Source: Desulfovibrio inopinatus DSM 10711 (GTDB lineage Bacteria; Desulfobacterota; Desulfovibrionia; Desulfovibrionales; Desulfovibrionaceae). From it: a DNA stretch of 64,000 nt. The stretch lies in contig NZ_KE386880.1 of the NCBI RefSeq assembly GCF_000429305.1, positions 99,215 to 163,214 on the forward strand. The letters are read 5' to 3'. How positions within the stretch are numbered: position 1 is the first letter of the stretch; every line of letters starts with the position of its first letter. The position numbers and the translations under genes are program-made. This document shows, in pieces, positions 60,125 through 64,000 of the stretch. The notes below the pieces were generated by a model, which saw nothing but the letters and a program-made list of their open reading frames with translations, was not told where the DNA came from and searched no databases.

Positions 60125-62803
60125 ATGGACGTGCAAAAACGATTTTCGTTGCAATGTGCTGGATTGCCAGAGGATACGTTTTCCGTCATCAGCTTCACAG
60201 GAACGGAAGGACTCTCGCGTCCTTATGCATTCACTCTTGAGCTGGCCTCTGAGGCACGCGACGTGGCCATGCATGATATCCTTGAAGAACGTTCAACACT
60301 GCGTATTGGTGGTGGGTTTCGTCCTGATATCTCTATCCATGGTGTGTTGGCTCGTTTTGAAGAACAACATGCTGTTCGGCAGCATACATTTTATCGAGCG
60401 GTACTTGTACCACGTCTGTGGTGCTTGGGGCTTACCTGTCATAATCAGATTTTTCTTAATAAAACCGTTCCGGAAATCGTTGCCGCAACACTCACCGATA
60501 TTGGTGTGTTGACGGATAACGATTTTGAATTTCGTTTGTCTCGCACATACCCACAACGTGAATATGTTTGTCAGTACCGGGAAAGCCACCTCAATTTTCT
60601 TTCGCGATGGCTCGAACGTGACGGGTTGTATTATTTTTTTGAGCAGACGGATTCCGGTGAAAAAATGATCATCACGGACAATCGCATCGCTCACGTTCGT
60701 TCGCCGGAAAGCATTCCTCTGCGCTATGTCAAACAACAGGGGTTGGATGTTGGATCGCATGACGACTGGGTGATGAATTTTGTGTGTGAAGAATGCCTGG
60801 TTCCCAAACGGGTTTTGCTCAAAGATTACAACTATCGCATCCCCAACGTGGACCTTTCCAGCACCGCACCGATTACGGAGCAGGGACACGGCCAGTTCTA
60901 TATGTATGGCGATAATTTTAAAGACCAAGAAGAAGGGGAATATCTCGCTGAAGTTCGGGCTGAACAGATTCGCAGCAAGCAGAAGATGTTTTCCGGACAT
61001 AGTTCGGCATCGTTTCTTCGGCCCGGTTATTTGTTCTCGTTGATCAATCACTATCGCGATGATTTCAATACAACGTATTTGGTCGAGGAACTGCGCCATG
61101 AGGGGAATCAGACCAAAGCGCTCCTGTCGGGGCTTGGCCCGTCGTTATCCGATCATGAATCCAAGATGTTCTATACGAATGCGCTTCGCGCCATTCCCGC
61201 CGATACGCAATTTCGACCCGAGCAACGTGCTGTCAAGCCGCGGTGTTACGGAACGCTGAATGCCAACGTGGAGGCCGACGGCGATACGGATTATGCGTTT
61301 CTTGACGAGCACGGCCGGTACAAGGTGCGTCTTCCGTTCGATATCGGTGGCGAACCCGAGGGGAAAGCATCGTCCTGGCTTCGTATGGCCCAACCGTATG
61401 GAGGCGCAGGGCATGGTATGCACTTCCCGTTGCTGAAAGGAACGGAAGTCTTGCTTGCCTTTATTGATGGCGATGTGGATCGACCTATTATTTCTGCTGC
61501 TCTGCCCAACCCGGAACAACAAAGTATGGTGGACAGCACCAACGCACCGGCCAACGCCATACGGAGTGCCTCAGGGAATCAGCTCGTGATGGGCGACAAA
61601 AAAGGGCAGGAATTCATCGGCATGTTTTCGCCCCATGCAGACAGCGGCATTGCCATGGGATCGCATAAACCCGGTGGTGGTGGCAGTATTGCCATTTCGA
61701 CCAAAGGAATCATCGATTCGCTCGCCGTTGGAGGGCAGGTCAGTATCGTTGGTGGATCGGATACGAGTCTTGTCGCTGGCGTGAAAAGCGATGTGACCGT
61801 TGGTATGCAAAGTGACGTGAGTGCCGCTATTCAAACCGAGGCGGCGCTGACATCGAAAGTCTCTATGGTCAAAGGGAAGCAGGTCGAATTGGGTGATGAG
61901 GCCATGGACTTGAAAAACACCATGTATGTCGTTGGTCTGGATACCGTGGAATTGAGCGGAGGGATCGGACAACGCGTCGATACACAGGTGAAAAATGCCA
62001 AACGCGCTTTGAAACTCGGTATTGCCGCAAGTGTACTCAGCGGGCTTGGTGTAAAAGCGATGACCTTGCCGTTTGATCAAACCTTCAAAAAAAACGCCAG
62101 TCTTGAATGGGTGGCGCCCAGTGAAGCCGCCGGTGGATTGTCGACGGTTGCTGGACTTACCCTGGCGGGATTTTGTGCCAAAAATATCTTGAAAGTGGCC
62201 AAAAACTATGAGGAAGCGTCAGAGAACGAAAAAACGTCGGTCATCAGTATGGATCGCAACGGCATCAAGGGCGTGGTCAATTACAATGTTTCCGAGAATG
62301 CGCTTCTCCATTTTGAAGTCAATAAAAGCTCCATGCGACGCAATATTCACGGGCAAGCGCAAGAACAACATCGTGTGAAGAAGAAAACAATTTTTGAAAT
62401 GACGAAAAAGGGAACGGCCATAGAGCTTTCCAGTTTGGATCTCCAAGCAAATTCGAAGAGCGACAGTGCGAAAGCAACATTACAGAACGGCAATGAAATC
62501 AAATTGGCCGTGACCAAATGGCAGGAACAGCCTTTGAGTCTGACCATCAACCAACAGACCATCGGTCTTTTGGCTAAAGCAAAAGGAGGACTTTCCTTAT
62601 CCGATACGGAGGCAAAACTCTATTTTGCCACGGGAAATAACGCGGGGAATGTTATCGCAAAAACCGATGAAGCTGTCGTCTCTGCGGGGAATAGCAACAA
62701 GATGAGTGTCAAAGGGGATGGCGTCACCATAACGTGCAGTGTCGGAACCATTAATTCGAGCGGAAAATTGACTCTAAAAGGGTCCACTGTGGAAATCGGG
62801 TAA
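60125..62803 (+). CDS. vgrG: Type VI secretion tip protein VgrG with long C-terminal extension
   Basis: VgrG trimers form the spike of the type VI injection apparatus. The start at 60125 follows GGAGGGACAA, giving 892 residues. The N-terminal gp27-like part begins KRFSLQCAGLPEDTFSVISF, with CQYRESHLNFLSRWLERDGL; the gp5 OB-fold follows with GRYKVRLPFD, SSWLRMAQPYGGAGHG and DGDVDRPIISAALPNP (to about residue 470). Beyond it comes a DUF2345-like beta-helix region and an unusual stretch with two hydrophobic helices (LKLGIAASVLSGLGVKAM and GLSTVAGLTLAGFCA, about 636-700) and a repeat-like beta tail. The extension may carry an effector function or dock one. The DUF2169 gene follows 15 bp downstream. 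Confidence 0.9.
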   Translation: MDVQKRFSLQCAGLPEDTFSVISFTGTEGLSRPYAFTLELASEARDVAMHDILEERSTLRIGGGFRPDISIHGVLARFEEQHAVRQHTFYRAVLVPRLWCLGLTCHNQIFLNKTVPEIVAATLTDIGVLTDNDFEFRLSRTYPQREYVCQYRESHLNFLSRWLERDGLYYFFEQTDSGEKMIITDNRIAHVRSPESIPLRYVKQQGLDVGSHDDWVMNFVCEECLVPKRVLLKDYNYRIPNVDLSSTAPITEQGHGQFYMYGDNFKDQEEGEYLAEVRAEQIRSKQKMFSGHSSASFLRPGYLFSLINHYRDDFNTTYLVEELRHEGNQTKALLSGLGPSLSDHESKMFYTNALRAIPADTQFRPEQRAVKPRCYGTLNANVEADGDTDYAFLDEHGRYKVRLPFDIGGEPEGKASSWLRMAQPYGGAGHGMHFPLLKGTEVLLAFIDGDVDRPIISAALPNPEQQSMVDSTNAPANAIRSASGNQLVMGDKKGQEFIGMFSPHADSGIAMGSHKPGGGGSIAISTKGIIDSLAVGGQVSIVGGSDTSLVAGVKSDVTVGMQSDVSAAIQTEAALTSKVSMVKGKQVELGDEAMDLKNTMYVVGLDTVELSGGIGQRVDTQVKNAKRALKLGIAASVLSGLGVKAMTLPFDQTFKKNASLEWVAPSEAAGGLSTVAGLTLAGFCAKNILKVAKNYEEASENEKTSVISMDRNGIKGVVNYNVSENALLHFEVNKSSMRRNIHGQAQEQHRVKKKTIFEMTKKGTAIELSSLDLQANSKSDSAKATLQNGNEIKLAVTKWQEQPLSLTINQQTIGLLAKAKGGLSLSDTEAKLYFATGNNAGNVIAKTDEAVVSAGNSNKMSVKGDGVTITCSVGTINSSGKLTLKGSTVEIG

Positions 62804-62818
62804 AGGGACGTTTACGTC

Positions 62819-64000
62819 ATGATCATACTGAAACCCGACACCTTGGCTCTGCTCTATAGTCTTCAGCCTGCATCTGGAGAAGACACAGACACCTGTGATC
62901 TTGTTCTGGCCTGTATAGCGTGTTTCCCGTTTTCTTCCCAGGTTGAAGCGTTGTTGCCCGAAGACGAGTTGTGGGATTGTGCCACGGCCGCGTTGCCGGA
63001 GGGAACACCGCTGGATGAAGCTTTGCCGAAACCGCGTGCTGAATTTTTGGTGTACGGATCGTGTTATGCCTTGTCTGGAGAAATTGCAGGAACCCGAGCG
63101 CGGTCCGTGGATGTTCGGGTTGGGACATGTTGCAAAACGCTGACCGTGTTTGGTGATCGTATTTGGTTGGGGAATGTCCACAGTGATCCACAACCCTTTT
63201 CCTGTATCCCCATAACGTGGGAGCATGCTTATGGCGGGCAGGACTATGCGAAGAATCCCAAAGGAATGGGGCGACAGTGCCGAGACGATGGCACCCTGCC
63301 GTTGCCGCATGTCGAGATATGCAACGAATATATGACATCACCCGATGTGCCGGGAGAGCCGGCAGGACTCGGCGCCCTTCCACCGTCCTCTCCATGGAGG
63401 TCTTTACAGGCGGGAACATACAATGGGCACTGGTTTCTTCATCATTGGCCCGGTATGCCACATGATGTGGAACCTGAATTTTTTTTATGCGCTCCGCGTG
63501 ATCAACGTCTTCCTGGTTTTTTTACGGGAACGGAAGATTTCGCCATAACCGGAATGCATCCAGAAAAAGATACGGTTGGCGGCAGTCTGCCGGGTATACG
63601 CTGTCGCGTGTTCGTCCAGCGTATTCTGGACGATGGATATGAGTTTGAAGAAATTCCGACACATGCCGATACCTTGACCTTGTTTCCTGATTGCGAAATT
63701 GGCGCGCTGACATTTCGTGCGCAAACATGGACAATGAATGAAGAATGTGCGGACATTGGCGCGTTACTGACTGTTTTCGAACCGTCCAATATCCCACTGG
63801 AGTCTTTGGACTATTATCAAAAACTGTTGCGTGAACAAGTGTTGCCCTCTGAATCTCAAGAACCTGCGGAGCCTTCCAGTTCATCATCGGAAACCATATC
63901 TCCTCCAGAAAGACGCGAAACACAACCGGAACCTTCCGCGTCGTTGTCCGAAGTGACACCGGTAATGGGGGCGTTACAGCAAACCATTGCTGCACTTGAA
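62819..64000 (+). CDS. DUF2169-type type VI secretion accessory protein, partial
   Basis: Reading from the ATG at 62819 gives 394 codons open to the window end, beginning MIILKPDTLALLYS. The body shows the DUF2169 pattern (FLVYGSCYALSG, RVGTCCKTLTVFGDR, ITWEHAYGGQDYAKNPKGMG, GFFTGTEDFAITGM). DUF2169 proteins are found next to VgrG and effector genes and are thought to help load cargo on the spike. The last residues are a Ser/Pro/Glu-rich linker, so another domain probably follows outside the window. The gene starts 15 bp after the vgrG stop codon. Confidence 0.85.
   Translation, partial: MIILKPDTLALLYSLQPASGEDTDTCDLVLACIACFPFSSQVEALLPEDELWDCATAALPEGTPLDEALPKPRAEFLVYGSCYALSGEIAGTRARSVDVRVGTCCKTLTVFGDRIWLGNVHSDPQPFSCIPITWEHAYGGQDYAKNPKGMGRQCRDDGTLPLPHVEICNEYMTSPDVPGEPAGLGALPPSSPWRSLQAGTYNGHWFLHHWPGMPHDVEPEFFLCAPRDQRLPGFFTGTEDFAITGMHPEKDTVGGSLPGIRCRVFVQRILDDGYEFEEIPTHADTLTLFPDCEIGALTFRAQTWTMNEECADIGALLTVFEPSNIPLESLDYYQKLLREQVLPSESQEPAEPSSSSSETISPPERRETQPEPSASLSEVTPVMGALQQTIAALE

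Noticed and set aside
1-64000. CRISPR arrays, tRNA genes and insertion sequences
   Set aside because: None seen by eye: no regularly spaced repeats, no cloverleaf-like segments, no transposase.

Overview
The window looks like a chromosomal segment of an anaerobic Desulfovibrio-type bacterium (Desulfobacterota) of moderate GC. I infer this from the content, not from a search: 2-oxoacid:ferredoxin oxidoreductase, a short methionine synthase, a soluble [FeFe]-hydrogenase with a selenocysteine formate dehydrogenase, the tig-clpP-clpX-lon block, and rpoH followed by HD and TPR genes. About 45 protein genes, RNase P RNA and many hairpin terminators can be supported.

Layout. 1-6.0 kb: a glycosyltransferase fragment, a very large hybrid two-component regulator (propeller sensor, kinase, receiver, AraC output) broken by one frameshift, paired 21-bp-spaced repeats, a small HTH gene and an empty, structured intergenic region. 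6-21.6 kb: NlpC/P60 lipoprotein, isocitrate dehydrogenase, the proteostasis block tig-clpP-clpX-lon, FlgO-like lipoprotein, ferritin and a ferritin-like protein, two-subunit 2-oxoacid:acceptor oxidoreductase, DsrE-like protein. 21.6-30.4 kb, minus strand: rpoH, HD protein, TPR lipoprotein, LolB-like lipoprotein, rpiB, tkt and class II fructose-bisphosphatase (non-oxidative pentose phosphate and gluconeogenesis). 30.8-37.7 kb, plus strand: metH, thioredoxin-like protein, acetyltransferase, hpt, zinc-ribbon/DUF3426 protein, radA. 38.7-41.9 kb, minus strand: cysS, ispDF, rnpB. 42.1-46.7 kb: an MFS transporter followed by an AT-rich accessory stretch with a PD-(D/E)XK nuclease, a frame-interrupted small gene and a sulfotransferase.

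46.7-59.65 kb, minus strand: the most interesting part, an apparent 11-gene operon. Its head encodes a selenocysteine formate dehydrogenase (FdhF), two four-cluster ferredoxin subunits and a short [FeFe]-hydrogenase, which is the composition of a soluble hydrogen-dependent CO2 reductase. Then come a cytosolic PAS histidine kinase and a sigma-54 activator, then the H-cluster maturases HydG, HydE and HydF with an aspartase and an uncharacterised 195-residue protein between them. Three 12-bp dyads (ATTGC-NN-GCAAT type) lie 115-160 bp upstream of fdhF, and a SECIS-like hairpin follows the in-frame UGA. The enzyme complex, its cofactor assembly and its own regulator therefore appear to form one self-contained unit.

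60.1-64 kb: a type VI secretion VgrG with a long C-terminal extension and the start of a DUF2169 partner protein cut by the window edge.
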